Below, piece after piece: positions 17,039-26,079 of a DNA stretch of 64,000 bases (position 1 is the stretch's first letter; each line of letters starts with the position of its first letter). The DNA is from Phaeovulum molybdatiresistens (GTDB lineage Bacteria; Pseudomonadota; Alphaproteobacteria; Rhodobacterales; Rhodobacteraceae). Location: assembly GCF_023544865.1 (NCBI RefSeq), contig NZ_JAMJFX010000008.1, forward strand, positions 78,377-142,376, given 5' to 3'. The position numbers and the translations under genes were made by a program. Below the pieces are notes generated by a model that did not search any database, was not told the DNA's origin, and saw nothing but the letters and a program-made list of their open reading frames with translations.

Positions 17039-17383
17039 ATGACCCGCCTGATCCCCCGCCTTGCCCTTGCGCTGCTTGTCCCGCTGCTGGCGGCCTGCGC
17101 CTGGCCGCAGCCCCATGCCGTGCCCGACCGCATCAGCCTGTCGGCGCGGGTGCTGACGGTGGTCTTCACCGACGGCACCACCTGCCGGGCCGATATAGCC
17201 GTGCTGCCCGCGGGGCGGCTGACCGATTGCGCCTATCCGATCCGCTACGAGGTGGTGATCGAACGGCAAAGCCACCTGCGCGCGCTGGACCCGCTGTTTT
17301 CGCCCTATGCCACGGTGCTGCTGCGCGATGATCGCGGCCGGCGCTGGACCTGGCGCACCCCGCACCGGCGCATCGACCGCTGA
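17039..17383 (+). CDS. small putative lipoprotein, function unknown
   Basis: 114 residues. A signal peptide ends in a lipobox (LVPLLAAC), so the mature N-terminus would be an acylated cysteine near residue 20, followed by AWPQPHAVPDRISLS. The mature part has VVFTDGTTCRADIAVLPAGRLTDCAYPIRYEVVIE, with two cysteines that could pair. I do not recognise the family. The start was placed at the ATG giving the signal sequence. A hairpin follows the stop, and the gene lies 42 nt after the transporter gene. Confidence 0.75.
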   Translation: MTRLIPRLALALLVPLLAACAWPQPHAVPDRISLSARVLTVVFTDGTTCRADIAVLPAGRLTDCAYPIRYEVVIERQSHLRALDPLFSPYATVLLRDDRGRRWTWRTPHRRIDR

Positions 17384-17407
17384 GTCCCCGCACCTGCCTG
17401 CCCCCGC

Positions 17408-17437
17408 TTGCGGGCAGGCCCGTCGCTGGCATATAGA
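17408..17437 (+). promoter_or_regulatory. candidate promoter of yebC
   Basis: TTGCGG, 18-nt spacer, TATAGA, about 32 nt before the yebC start codon. The -35 region overlaps a GC-rich hairpin following the lipoprotein gene. Assigned by eye. Confidence 0.4.
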
Positions 17438-17469
17438 GGCGGCGATCAACACATACCGATGGGGGGCTC

Positions 17470-18210
17470 ATGGCCGGGCATTCGAAATGGGCGAACATCC
17501 AGCACCGTAAGGGCAAGCAGGACAAGCTTCGTTCGAAACTGTTTTCTAAGCTGGCGAAGGAAATCACCGTTGCCGCGAAAATGGGCGATCCTGACCCCGA
17601 AAAGAACCCGCGCCTGCGTCTGGCGGTAAAGGCGGCCAAGTCGCAATCCATGCCCAAGGACGTGATCGACCGCGCGATCAAGAAATCGCAAGGCGGCGAT
17701 GCGGCCGACTATACCGAAATCCGCTATGAAGGTTACGGCCCCAATGGCATCGCGGTGATCGTCGAGGCGATGACCGACAACCTGAACCGTACCGCGTCGA
17801 ACGTGCGGTCCTATTTCACCAAGCATGGCGGCAATCTGGGCACCACCGGATCGGTCAGCTTCATGTTCGACCGGGTGGGCGAAATCACCTATCCCGCCAG
17901 CGCGGGCGACGCCGACACCGTGATGATGGCCGCGATCGAGGCGGGCGCGGATGACGTGGAATCCGATGACGAGGGGCACTGGATCTATTGCGCTGACACC
18001 GCGCTGAATGAGGTGTCCGAGGCGCTGGAAAAGGTGCTGGGCGAATCGACTGAATCGAAACTGGTCTGGAAACCGCAGAACCGCACCGATGTCGATCTGG
18101 ACACTGCGCAAAAGCTGATGAAGCTGATCGACGCGCTGGAAGAAGATGACGATGTGCAGACCGTGACCGCGAATTTCGACGTTCCCGAGGATGTCGCGGC
18201 GCAGCTGTAA
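17470..18210 (+). CDS. yebC: YebC/PmpR family regulatory protein (TACO1-like)
   Basis: 246 residues, full length. It begins with the invariant [15 protein letters not shown] and contains [19 protein letters not shown] and [10 protein letters not shown]. Long annotated as DNA-binding regulators, members of this family have been linked more recently to translation of difficult (for example proline-rich) stretches, like mitochondrial TACO1. A typical rho-independent terminator follows 45 nt after the stop, so the gene is probably transcribed alone from the candidate promoter in front of it. Confidence 0.95.
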   Translation: MAGHSKWANIQHRKGKQDKLRSKLFSKLAKEITVAAKMGDPDPEKNPRLRLAVKAAKSQSMPKDVIDRAIKKSQGGDAADYTEIRYEGYGPNGIAVIVEAMTDNLNRTASNVRSYFTKHGGNLGTTGSVSFMFDRVGEITYPASAGDADTVMMAAIEAGADDVESDDEGHWIYCADTALNEVSEALEKVLGESTESKLVWKPQNRTDVDLDTAQKLMKLIDALEEDDDVQTVTANFDVPEDVAAQL

Positions 18211-18254
18211 TCCCGGTATTTCGGCCCCTGCCGGGCCTGCCGCGTAAGTTCTTT

Positions 18255-18282
18255 GGCCCCGCCCGATGGCGGGGCCTTTGCA
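18255..18282 (+). terminator. rho-independent terminator of yebC
   Basis: Perfect 9-bp stem GGCCCCGCC / GGCGGGGCC with loop CGAT, followed by TTTGCATTT. Confidence 0.8.
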
Positions 18283-18294
18283 TTTGCGGGGCCC

Positions 18295-19176
18295 TCAGGG
18301 GGGCAGCAGAACCTGGGCCGCGGCGGCGCGGATCGCGCGCGTCAACGGCGCCAGCGGCCCGCGCATCCGGCGCAGCGCCTGCCAGTGCAGCGATACATCC
18401 AGCGGCGCGGGCGCAAGCGCCACCAGCCGGCCCGCCGCCAGATGATCGCGGATCAGCGGTTCGGGGTTCATCCCCCATCCCAGGCCCAGCAGGGCGGCTT
18501 CGACAAAACCCTGGGATGAGGCGATCTGATGCGTGGGCGGTGCGATCGGCGGCCCGGCTGTGCCGCCGCTGATCTGGCGGGCCCAGTCGATCTGCAGCCG
18601 GTCTTTGTGGTTGAAGGTGATCGCCGGTGCCTGCATCAGCGCCTGGGCCGTGGGGCCGTCGGGGAAATGGCGCGCGACAAAGGCGGGGCTTGCGGTGGCG
18701 ATATAGCGCAGCCGACCCAGGGGCAGGCTGTCGCAGCCCGCCACCGGGCCGGGGGCGGCGGTCACGGCGGCCAGAACCTCGCCCCGGCGCAGCCAGTCGT
18801 CGGAATGGTCCTGATCGTCGATCACCAGATCGAACAGCATCCCCGCACAGGCGGCCAGTGCGGGCAGAACCCAGGTCGCCAGGCTGTCGGCATTGACCGC
18901 CAGGCGGATCACCGGGGTGGTCGCCGCCGCGTCCGGCGCGGCCAGATCGCGTTCCAGCAGGCGCACCTGCTGCAGGTGGCGGGCCAGCCGCAGCCCGGTT
19001 TCGGTGCCGGTGCAGGGCGTGCCGCGCCGCACCAGAACACAGCCCATCCGGTCTTCCAGCGCGCGGATGCGCTGGGATATGGCCGAGGGCGTGACATGCA
19101 GCGCCGCCGCCGCCGCCTCAAACGAACCGCGGCGCAGCACCTCGGCCAGGGCGGCCAGCGCGGGATAGTCCAGCAT
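18295..19176 (-). CDS. argP: LysR-family regulator ArgP
   Basis: 293 residues. The N-terminal winged HTH (LAEVLRRGSFEAAAAALHVT, then PSAISQRIRALED) is that of the ArgP/IciA group, whose members start with a LDYPALAALAEV-like helix. The C-terminal part is the periplasmic-binding-like effector domain. In E. coli ArgP senses arginine and lysine and activates argO. Here it is divergent from a LysE/ArgO exporter with 84 nt between the starts, the arrangement expected for direct control. Confidence 0.93.
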   Translation of the reverse strand: MLDYPALAALAEVLRRGSFEAAAAALHVTPSAISQRIRALEDRMGCVLVRRGTPCTGTETGLRLARHLQQVRLLERDLAAPDAAATTPVIRLAVNADSLATWVLPALAACAGMLFDLVIDDQDHSDDWLRRGEVLAAVTAAPGPVAGCDSLPLGRLRYIATASPAFVARHFPDGPTAQALMQAPAITFNHKDRLQIDWARQISGGTAGPPIAPPTHQIASSQGFVEAALLGLGWGMNPEPLIRDHLAAGRLVALAPAPLDVSLHWQALRRMRGPLAPLTRAIRAAAAQVLLPP

Positions 19177-19260
19177 AAGTTTTCCTTAATCCACATAACC
19201 CAAATGAATTTGCCATGAACCGTCCCGCCCGGCTAGATCCGGCGCAAAAGGGGGGCGATC
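19177..19260. promoter_or_regulatory. argP/argO divergent promoter region
   Basis: An 84-nt gap holding an AT-rich island (about 19178-19216, around TTCCTTAATCCACATAACCC) in otherwise very GC-rich DNA. This is the expected site for LysR-type regulator binding and both promoters; no perfect T-N11-A palindrome was singled out. Confidence 0.45.
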
Positions 19261-19881
19261 ATGGTGGCCTATTGGGCGGGACTGAAGCTGGCGCTGGGGC
19301 TGATCATGGCGATCGGGGCGCAGAATGCCTTTGTGCTGCGCCAGGGGCTGCGGCGCGAACATGTGCTGGCGGTGGTGCTGTTCTGCGCGGCCTCGGACGC
19401 GGTGCTGATCGTGCTGGGCGTCACCGGCTTTGCCCGGATCAGCGCGCTGGCGCCGGGGTTCGGGCAGGCGATGCTGTGGGGCGGCGTGGCGTTTCTGATC
19501 TGGTATGGCGCGCGGGCCTTTCTGTCGGCCTGGCGCGGCGGTGGGGCGCTGGCGGCGGCGCGGGGCGGCGGGGCCAGCCTGGGCGCGACGCTGGGGATGC
19601 TGGCGGTGATCACCTGGGCCAATCCGCATGTCTGGCTGGATACGGTGGTGTTGCTGGGCGCGATTTCGGCGCAGTTTCCGGGGCAGGGGGCGGCCTTTGC
19701 GGCCGGTGCGGTCAGCGCCTCGTTCACCTTCTTCTTCGCGCTGGGCTTTGGCGCGCGGGGGCTGGCGCCGTTCTTCGCCCGGCCCTGGGCCTGGCGGGCG
19801 GTGGATGGGGTGATCGGGGTGATGATGTGGTCGATCGCCTGGCGGCTGGCGCAGGGCGCGCTGCAGGGCGCCACCGCCTGA
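19261..19881 (+). CDS. argO: LysE/ArgO-type amino-acid exporter
   Basis: 206 residues with about six membrane spans. The family signature GAQNAFVLRQGLRREHVLAVV is at residues 20-41, and TWANPHVWLDTVVLLGAIS follows in the second half. LysE/ArgO proteins expel lysine, arginine or their toxic analogues when intracellular levels rise. It pairs with the divergent ArgP regulator. A frame running through this gene into the next permease is a coincidence, not a fusion: both genes keep their own start and family-length product. Confidence 0.94.
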   Translation: MVAYWAGLKLALGLIMAIGAQNAFVLRQGLRREHVLAVVLFCAASDAVLIVLGVTGFARISALAPGFGQAMLWGGVAFLIWYGARAFLSAWRGGGALAAARGGGASLGATLGMLAVITWANPHVWLDTVVLLGAISAQFPGQGAAFAAGAVSASFTFFFALGFGARGLAPFFARPWAWRAVDGVIGVMMWSIAWRLAQGALQGATA

Positions 19882-19967
19882 GGCCTTGGCCATGGGCGCG
19901 CAATCGCCCGTGTGTCCGATACAATTCAGCCCTTGAACCCGCGGCCCGGCTGGGGCCTTGTGCGGGC

Positions 19968-20894
19968 ATGAGCCGTTTGACAACCGATATTTCCCTGCAG
20001 GGGCTTTCCGGCCCGGTGATTGGCGTGCTGTGGATGCTGGCCTCGGGGCTGTGTTTCGTGGCCGTCACCGGGATCGTGCGCTATCTGGGCACCGATCTGC
20101 CTGCGGTGCAGGGGGCGTTTCTGCGGTTCGTCTTTGGCCTGGCCTTTCTGGGCCCGGCGCTGGTGGTGACGCTGCGGCGCGGGGTTCCGGCCGGGACGAT
20201 GCCACTGTTTCTGGGGCGGGGGGCGCTGCATGCGGTGGCGGTGACGCTGTGGTTCTTTGCGATGGCGCGCCTGCCCGTGGCCGAGGTTACGGCGATCGGC
20301 TATATCAACCCGATCGTGGTGACGCTGGGCGGCGCGTTGTTGCTGGGCGAACGTCTGGCGACGCGGCGGTTGGTGGCGATCGCGGTCGCGGTGGTGGGTG
20401 CGCTGATCATCCTGCGCCCCGGGATGCGTGAGATTTCGGTGGGCCATCTGGCACAGCTTGGTGCCGCGGTGTCCTTCGGGCTAAGCTATCTGATCGCCAA
20501 GCGCCTGTCCGATCGCGTGCCTGCGGGCGCGGTGGTTGCGATGATGTCGCTGACCGTGGCCATCGCGCTGGCGCCGTTCGCGGTGGCGGTCTGGGTGCCG
20601 GTTGGCCTTGTGGCGCTGGCCTGGCTGGCGCTGGTGGCGTTCTTCGGGACCGTGGGGCATTACTGTATGACCCGGGCCTTTGCGGTCGCCCCGGTCACGG
20701 TGACCCAGCCGGTGACCTTCCTGCAACTGGTCTGGGCGATGTTGCTGGGCATGGCGGTGTTTGGCGAACCGGCGGACCCCTGGGTCTTTGCGGGCGGGGC
20801 GCTGATCATCGCCGCGATCAGCTACATGACCTGGCGCGAGGCGCAGCTGAAGCGCCGTGTCCTGACCCCCACGGCCCCGCAGACCAAGGTCTGA
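19968..20894 (+). CDS. DMT-superfamily (EamA) permease
   Basis: 308 residues with ten predicted membrane spans and two EamA repeats (about 18-150 and 165-300). Visible marks are the conserved end of each repeat (YINPIVVTLGGALLLGE and VTFLQLVWAMLLGMAVFGE). Family members export amino acids or metabolites; the substrate is unknown. The start MSRLTTDIS lies 87 nt after the LysE-type exporter, so it may belong to the same transcription unit. It converges with choV with only 16 nt between stops. Confidence 0.9.
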   Translation: MSRLTTDISLQGLSGPVIGVLWMLASGLCFVAVTGIVRYLGTDLPAVQGAFLRFVFGLAFLGPALVVTLRRGVPAGTMPLFLGRGALHAVAVTLWFFAMARLPVAEVTAIGYINPIVVTLGGALLLGERLATRRLVAIAVAVVGALIILRPGMREISVGHLAQLGAAVSFGLSYLIAKRLSDRVPAGAVVAMMSLTVAIALAPFAVAVWVPVGLVALAWLALVAFFGTVGHYCMTRAFAVAPVTVTQPVTFLQLVWAMLLGMAVFGEPADPWVFAGGALIIAAISYMTWREAQLKRRVLTPTAPQTKV

Positions 20895-20910
20895 ACGCGG
20901 GGCCGTTGCG

Positions 20911-21948
20911 CTAGCCGCGCGGGGCGATCAGCCGGGCCAGCACACCTTCGCGCGTGACGCGCCGCCCGTCGGCCAGCGGCAAGGCTGCCGCCCCGCGCAG
21001 CCGGTCCATCACCACCCGGATCGGGGTGTCGGGCGGCAGAGGCGGGCCCGGGGTCGCGCCCGGGGCGGGGTCGGGTTCGGCGGCATCGGCGGCGGTCAGC
21101 ACACCCAGCGGGTTCATATGCGCTACGAAATCCGCCACATAATCGTTGACGGGGGCGGCGATGATGTCGCGCGCGCATCCGGTCTGGACGATCCGCCCCC
21201 CGTCCATCAGCGCGATGCGGTTGCCCAGCTTGAACGCCTCATCCAGATCATGGCTGACAAACAGGATCGTGCGTTTCAGCCGCGCCTGAAGTTCCAGCAG
21301 CTCATCTTGCAGGCGGGCGCGGATCAGCGGGTCCAGCGCCGAGAAGGGTTCATCCATCAAAAGAATCGGCGCGTCGGTGACAAAGGCCCGGGCAAGGCCC
21401 ACGCGCTGCTGCATCCCCCCCGACAGATCGCCGACCTTCCGATCGGCCCAGTCCGACAGGCCGACCAGCGCCAGCTGTTCATCCACGCGTTCGCGCCGCG
21501 CCGCCGGGCCGAGCCCCGCCAGTTCCAGCCCCAGCCCCACATTGTCGCGCACGCTGCGCCAGGGCAGCAGGCCGAAGTGCTGAAACACCATCGCCACCTG
21601 TCGCAGCCGCAGGTTGCGCAGCGTCGCGCCATCGGCATGGGTGACCGAGGTCATCGCCCCGTCCACCCGCAGCCGCACCTCGCCCCGGCAGACGGGGTTC
21701 AACCCGTTGACCGCGCGCAAAAGCGTGGACTTGCCCGACCCCGACAGCCCCATCAGCACGACGATCTCGCCCTGATTGACGCTTAGCGAACAGTCATGCA
21801 CCCCCAGCACCTGGCCGGTGGCCTGCTTCACCTCGGCCCGGCTGGCCCCCGCATCCATCAGCGGCAGGGCGCGGCCGGGATGGTCGCCAAAGACGATGCT
21901 GACCCGGTCGAATTCGATCGCGGCGGCGGGGGTCGGTTGCGGTGTCAT
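20911..21948 (-). CDS. choV: choline ABC transporter ATP-binding protein
   Basis: 345 residues. Walker A GLSGSGKSTLLRAVNGL, signature LSGGMQQRVGLARAF, Walker B PILLMDEPFSALDPL and the histidine in FVSHDLDEA are intact. The long N-terminal part (DRVSIVFGDHPGRALPLMDAGASRAEV) is the quaternary-amine (ProV/OpuAA/ChoV) type, and a C-terminal extension of about 80 residues would be the regulatory tail. The ATG overlaps the choW stop by 4 nt. It energises choline uptake with ChoW and ChoX. Confidence 0.94.
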   Translation of the reverse strand: MTPQPTPAAAIEFDRVSIVFGDHPGRALPLMDAGASRAEVKQATGQVLGVHDCSLSVNQGEIVVLMGLSGSGKSTLLRAVNGLNPVCRGEVRLRVDGAMTSVTHADGATLRNLRLRQVAMVFQHFGLLPWRSVRDNVGLGLELAGLGPAARRERVDEQLALVGLSDWADRKVGDLSGGMQQRVGLARAFVTDAPILLMDEPFSALDPLIRARLQDELLELQARLKRTILFVSHDLDEAFKLGNRIALMDGGRIVQTGCARDIIAAPVNDYVADFVAHMNPLGVLTAADAAEPDPAPGATPGPPLPPDTPIRVVMDRLRGAAALPLADGRRVTREGVLARLIAPRG

Positions 21949-22781
21949 GGCTTTCTGCGCACCTCCAGCATTACGCGCAGCACGGTCGCAAGCGCCACGA
22001 TCACCAGCCCCGATTCAAAGCCCAGATCGGGCCGCATCCGGTTCAGCCCGTTCAGAACCGGCTTGCCCAGGCCATCGGCGCCCACCAGCGTTGCCACCAC
22101 CACCATCGACAGCGACAGCATGATCGTCTGGTTCAGCCCCACCATGATCTGGGGAAAGGCCCAGGGCAGTTCCACCTTGATCAGCCGCTGGCCCGGGGTG
22201 GCGCCAAAGGCGGTGGCGGCCTCGACCAGCGCGGTGGGGGTCGAGGAGATGCCCAGATGGGTCAGCCGGATCGAGGCGGGCAGCGCAAAGATCACCGTGG
22301 CAATCAGCCCCGGCACCATGCCCAGCCCGAAAAAGATCACCGCCGGGATCAGGTAGACAAAGGTCGGCAGCGTCTGCATCAGATCCAGCACCGGCTCGAT
22401 CACGCCATAGACCCAGCGCTTGCGCGCCGCCAGAATGCCCACAGGCACCCCCAGCCCCATGCACAGCGCGCAGGACACCAGGATCAGCGTCAGCGATTCG
22501 GTGGTGGCCTTCCAGTAGCCCTGATTAAGGATGAACAGCATCCCCAGCGCCACGATCAGGCATTTCTTCCAGCTGCGCTGCAATGCCCATGTCAGGCCTG
22601 CGAACACCGCGATCAGGATCAGCGGATGGGGCGCCTGCAACAGCCACAGCGTGCCCTCGATCAGCCAGCCCATCGCCTTTGACAGGGCGTCGAACGGGCC
22701 CTGGGCATGCGCCTTGAGCCAGTTCACCACGGCCTGTGCCGCGGCGCCCACGGGTATCTTGCTGGCAATCAGCCAATCCAT
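21945..22781 (-). CDS. choW: choline ABC transporter permease
   Basis: 278 residues, six or more membrane spans, of the ProW/OpuAB family. The ATPase-contact loop EAATAFGATPGQRLIKVELP is near residue 185, preceded by LMQTLPTFVYLIPAVIFFGLGMVPG, a family hallmark. Start MDWLIASKIPVGAAAQ was chosen because upstream in-frame sequence passes through the choX-choW hairpin. Its own stop overlaps the choV start, giving coupled translation. Confidence 0.94.
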   Translation of the reverse strand: MDWLIASKIPVGAAAQAVVNWLKAHAQGPFDALSKAMGWLIEGTLWLLQAPHPLILIAVFAGLTWALQRSWKKCLIVALGMLFILNQGYWKATTESLTLILVSCALCMGLGVPVGILAARKRWVYGVIEPVLDLMQTLPTFVYLIPAVIFFGLGMVPGLIATVIFALPASIRLTHLGISSTPTALVEAATAFGATPGQRLIKVELPWAFPQIMVGLNQTIMLSLSMVVVATLVGADGLGKPVLNGLNRMRPDLGFESGLVIVALATVLRVMLEVRRKP

Positions 22782-22827
22782 CCTGTCGCCCTTGCCTCGC
22801 TGCAAAAACCCGATGGGGCAATCCGGC

Positions 22828-22856
22828 CCGGCGCCGGGGCCAAGGCCCGGCGCCGG
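22828..22856 (-). other. intercistronic stem-loop between choX and choW
   Basis: A stem of at least 10 bp made of two identical self-complementary CCGGCGCCGG arms around a short CCAAG-type loop, lying between the choX stop and choW start. The transcript reads GGGTTTTTGC shortly after it, so partial termination is possible. Confidence 0.65.
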
Positions 22857-22867
22857 TGGCACCCGGA

Positions 22868-23791
22868 TCAGTTCAGCGCGGCGCTGACCGCGGCCATCGC
22901 ATCGCCGCCCTCGCGCGTGGTCACGCCGGCAAGCCAGGGCGCGATCGCATCGGGGTTGGCGGCAAGCCAGGCGCGGGCGGCCGCATCGGGTTCGGCCCCG
23001 TCATTCAGGATCGCGCCCATGATCTCATTTTCCAGCGCCAGCGAAAATTCCAGGTTCTGCAGGAACTGGCCCACATTGGGGCAATCCGTGGCAAAGCCCT
23101 TGCGCACATTGGTCGCGACCGTCGCCCCGCCGAAATCGGGGCCGAACCAGTCATCGCCCCCCGCCAGATAGGTGATCTGATAGGTGCTGTTCATTGGATG
23201 GGGTTCCCAGGCCAGAAAGATCACCGGCGCATTGGCACCATCGGCGCGTTCGACCTGCGACAGCATCCCCGGTTCCGAACTTTCCACCAGGCTGAAGCCG
23301 GACAGGCCAAAGGCATCGGCGGCGATCATGTCCTCGATCAGGCGGTTGCCGTCATTGCCCGGCTCGATCCCGTAGATCCGGCCGTCCAGCGCGTCCTTAT
23401 GCGCGGCGATGGCGGCGAAATCGGTGATGCCCAGGGCCGCGCCCGCGGCATTGGTGGCCAGCGTGTATTTCGCGCCCACAAGGTTGGTGCGCAGGGTTTC
23501 CACGCTGCCCGCCTCGCGGTAGGGGGCGATGTCGGCCTCCATCGTCGGCATCCAGTTGCCCAGGAACACATCCACATCGCCCGTGGACAGCGCCGAATAG
23601 GTCACCGGCACCGACAGCGTCTTGACATCGGTCTCATATCCCAGCGCGCCCAGGATCGTGGTGGCCACCGCGGTGGTCGCGGTGATGTCGGTCCAGCCGA
23701 CATCCGAAAAGGTGACCTTGTCGCACTGGGCCTGGGCTGCGCCTGTGGCGGCCAGCAGGGCAAGGGTCGAAAGGGTCGCGGTCAGTTTCAT
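22868..23791 (-). CDS. choX: choline-binding periplasmic protein
   Basis: 307 residues. The signal peptide ends near AAQAQC, and the mature part begins CDKVTFSDVGWTDITATTA, the start typical of ChoX of the OpuAC family. The ligand-cage region GNWMPTMEADI and the EPHPMNSTYQITYL stretch also match. It is the first gene of choXWV, divergent from betI with a BetI-type palindrome in the 113-nt gap, so repression by BetI and relief by choline is the likely control. Confidence 0.94.
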   Translation of the reverse strand: MKLTATLSTLALLAATGAAQAQCDKVTFSDVGWTDITATTAVATTILGALGYETDVKTLSVPVTYSALSTGDVDVFLGNWMPTMEADIAPYREAGSVETLRTNLVGAKYTLATNAAGAALGITDFAAIAAHKDALDGRIYGIEPGNDGNRLIEDMIAADAFGLSGFSLVESSEPGMLSQVERADGANAPVIFLAWEPHPMNSTYQITYLAGGDDWFGPDFGGATVATNVRKGFATDCPNVGQFLQNLEFSLALENEIMGAILNDGAEPDAAARAWLAANPDAIAPWLAGVTTREGGDAMAAVSAALN

Positions 23792-23844
23792 CGGGCACTC
23801 CCTGTGTCTGTTCCATGGCGGTCCGCGCGGGCGCGGCCGGTTTC

Positions 23845-23864
23845 TTGATTGACGAGTCAATTAA
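23845..23864. promoter_or_regulatory. betI operator: candidate BetI operator between choX and betI
   Basis: TTGATTGACGAGTCAATTAA, with a perfect ATTGAC-GA-GTCAAT core (23848-23861) and 16 of 20 positions symmetric. It resembles the AT-rich palindromes that BetI binds in E. coli (from memory). It lies in the divergent choX/betI gap, 40 nt before the betI start and 53 nt before the choX start. Confidence 0.7.
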
Positions 23865-23904
23865 CTCACGCCAAAATCCTTGGCGTAATCATTTCCGGGG
23901 AAAC

Positions 23905-24510
23905 ATGGCCAGGATCTCTGCAGAACCTAAACGACGGGCGGACATTGTGAAAGCGACGATCGTCGAGATCGGCGCGCGCGGCTCGCTTGAGGTGACGGTG
24001 GCCCAGATCGCGCGGCGCGCGGGCGTCAGCTCGGCGCTGGCACATCACTACTTCGGCTCGAAAGAGGCGATCTTTGCCGCCACCATGCGCCATGTGCTGA
24101 CGCTGTTCGGCGCCGAGGTGCGCGGCGCACTGGCCAGCGCCCGGGGCCCGCGCGCGCGCCTTGAGGCGATCATCCGCGCCTCTTTCGCGGCCGGCTCGTT
24201 CCGGCGCGAGGTGGTGTCCGCCTGGCTCAACTTCTACGTCCTGGCCCAGACCGACCCCGAGGCGCGGCGCCTGCTGCGCGTCTATCACCACCGCCTGCGA
24301 TCCAACCTGATCCATGACCTGCGCCCTCTGGCAGGCCCGCGCGCGGCGCGTATCGCCGATGGCCTGGGCGCCTTGATCGACGGGCTTTACCTGCGCGCGG
24401 CGCTGTCCGCCCCCGGGCAGGGCACCCCCGACCGCGACGGGGCCATCGCCCTGGTGCTCGACACGCTGGGGCGCGAACTGGCCCCCCGCGACCCGGGGCA
24501 AAATCGCTGA
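23905..24510 (+). CDS. betI: transcriptional repressor BetI (TetR family)
   Basis: 201 residues. The TetR HTH lies at 20-60 ([28 protein letters not shown]), nearly identical in pattern to BetI proteins. The C-terminal domain ([26 protein letters not shown]) is also BetI-like. It represses choline import and oxidation genes in the absence of choline. Start [15 protein letters not shown] is supported by GGGGAAAC just upstream. It is the first gene of betI-betB-betA and probably autoregulated through the palindrome before it. Confidence 0.94.
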   Translation: MARISAEPKRRADIVKATIVEIGARGSLEVTVAQIARRAGVSSALAHHYFGSKEAIFAATMRHVLTLFGAEVRGALASARGPRARLEAIIRASFAAGSFRREVVSAWLNFYVLAQTDPEARRLLRVYHHRLRSNLIHDLRPLAGPRAARIADGLGALIDGLYLRAALSAPGQGTPDRDGAIALVLDTLGRELAPRDPGQNR

Positions 24511-24515
24511 CTGCC

Positions 24516-24545
24516 GCTTCTTCTTGGACCAAATACTCCCGCCGG
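24516..24545 (-). repeat. intergenic GTATTT element, copy D (partial)
   Basis: On the minus strand CCGGCGGGAGTATTT followed by GGTCCAAGAAGAAGC. It lacks the leading hairpin. It fills the betI-betB gap and abuts the GGAGG ribosome site of betB. Confidence 0.65.
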
Positions 24546-24553
24546 AGGCCTTG

Positions 24554-26008
24554 ATGCTGACCGCCCAACCGACCGCCAGCCATTTCGTCGATGGCCGTTA
24601 CCACGAAGACGCCACCGGCGCGGCGATTGCGGTGACCTATCCCCATACCGGCGCGGTGATCGCGCGGCTGCACACGGCCACGCCCGCGGTGATTGAACTG
24701 GCCTTGGCCAGCGCGGCGCGCGCGCAGGTCGAATGGGCCGCCCTGCGTCCGGTCGAACGCGGCCGCATCCTGCGCCGCGCGGCCGATCTGATCCGCGACC
24801 GGGGGGCGGAACTGGCGCGGCTGGAAACGCTCGATACCGGCAAGCCGATCCAGGAAACCGAGGTGGCCGACTGGCCCTCGGGCGCGGATGCGCTGGAATA
24901 TTTCGCGGGCCTTGCGCCCACCGTGACCGGGGAAACCATCCCGCTGGGCGGCGATTTCGCCTATACCTTGCGCGAGCCGCTGGGCGTTTGCGTGGGCATT
25001 GGCGCCTGGAACTACCCCAGCCAGATCGCCTGCTGGAAGGCCGCGCCCGCGCTGGCGATGGGCAATGCGATGGTGTTCAAACCCTCCGAGGTCACGCCCC
25101 TGGGCGCGCTGAAGCTGGCCGAGATCCTGCATCAGGCGGGCCTGCCGGCGGGGCTGTTCAACGTGGTGCAGGGCGGCGGTGCGGTGGGGGGGCAGCTGAC
25201 CCGCGATCCGCGGGTGGCCAAGGTGTCGCTGACCGGCTCGGTGCCCACGGGCGCGCGGGTCTATGCGGCGGCGGCCGAGGGGATGAAGCATGTCACCATG
25301 GAACTGGGCGGCAAGTCGCCGCTGATCGTCTTTGACGATGCCAACCTTGAAGATGCGGTAGGGGCGGCGATGCTGGGGAATTTCTATTCCTCGGGGCAGG
25401 TCTGTTCCAATGGCACGCGGGTCTTCGTGCAGCGCGGGATCAAGGCGCGGTTTCTGGCGCGACTGGCCGAACGGACGGCACTGATCCGCGCGGGCGACCC
25501 GCTGGACCGCGAGACGCAATTCGGCCCGCTGGTCAGCCCCGCCCAGCACGCGAAGGTCATGGACTATATCCGGATCGCGCAGGCCGAGGGCGCGCGGCTG
25601 GTCTGCGGCGGGGCGGCGGGCCGGGAAGGCGCGAATTTCGTGCAGCCCACGGTCTTTGCCGAGGTCACCGACACCATGACCCTGGCCCGCGAAGAGGTCT
25701 TTGGCCCGGTGATGGCGGTGCTGGATTTCGACACCGAGGATGAGGTGATCGCGCGGGCCAATGCCACGCAATTCGGGCTGGCCGCGGGGGTCTTTACCGC
25801 CGATCTGGCCCGCGGGCACCGGGTGATCGGGCGGCTGCAGGCGGGCACCTGCTGGATCAACGCCTATAACCTGACGCCGGTGGAAATGCCCTTCGGGGGT
25901 GTCAAGGCGTCGGGGCTTGGGCGGGAAAATTCCCGCGCGGCGATTGAACATTACAGCCAGCTGAAGGCGGTCTATGTGGGAATGGGGCCGGTCGCGGCCC
26001 CCTACTGA
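24554..26008 (+). CDS. betB: betaine aldehyde dehydrogenase
   Basis: 484 residues of the ALDH superfamily. Key residues are visible: the general-base Glu in [10 protein letters not shown], the catalytic Cys in [14 protein letters not shown] (near residue 286), and the NAD+ loop [13 protein letters not shown]. The C-terminal [17 protein letters not shown] is typical of BetB. It oxidises betaine aldehyde to glycine betaine with NAD+. The start follows a GGAGG by 7 nt. It is flanked by betI and betA in one plus-strand operon. Confidence 0.95.
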   Translation: MLTAQPTASHFVDGRYHEDATGAAIAVTYPHTGAVIARLHTATPAVIELALASAARAQVEWAALRPVERGRILRRAADLIRDRGAELARLETLDTGKPIQETEVADWPSGADALEYFAGLAPTVTGETIPLGGDFAYTLREPLGVCVGIGAWNYPSQIACWKAAPALAMGNAMVFKPSEVTPLGALKLAEILHQAGLPAGLFNVVQGGGAVGGQLTRDPRVAKVSLTGSVPTGARVYAAAAEGMKHVTMELGGKSPLIVFDDANLEDAVGAAMLGNFYSSGQVCSNGTRVFVQRGIKARFLARLAERTALIRAGDPLDRETQFGPLVSPAQHAKVMDYIRIAQAEGARLVCGGAAGREGANFVQPTVFAEVTDTMTLAREEVFGPVMAVLDFDTEDEVIARANATQFGLAAGVFTADLARGHRVIGRLQAGTCWINAYNLTPVEMPFGGVKASGLGRENSRAAIEHYSQLKAVYVGMGPVAAPY

Positions 26009-26026
26009 GGCGCCGGGCGGCACAGG

Positions 26027-26076
26027 CCGGGGGCTGTCTGCCCCCGGACCCCCGAAGGTATTTGGCGCAAGGTGAG
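26027..26076 (+). repeat. intergenic GTATTT element, copy E (contains the betA ribosome site)
   Basis: Hairpin CCGGGGGC-TGTCT-GCCCCCGG (26027-26047), then ACCCCCGAAGGTATTT and GGCGCAAGGTGAGA. The tail, normally CAAGATGAAG, reads CAAGGTGAGA here and serves as the Shine-Dalgarno region 4-8 nt before the betA ATG. Confidence 0.78.
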
Positions 26077-26079
26077 ACG

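Noticed and set aside
19215..20894. Single frame joining the LysE-type exporter region to the EamA permease, as if a fusion
   Set aside because: Only the EamA part is in its proper frame; the first half is a shifted reading of the exporter, whose own frame gives a normal 206-residue protein.
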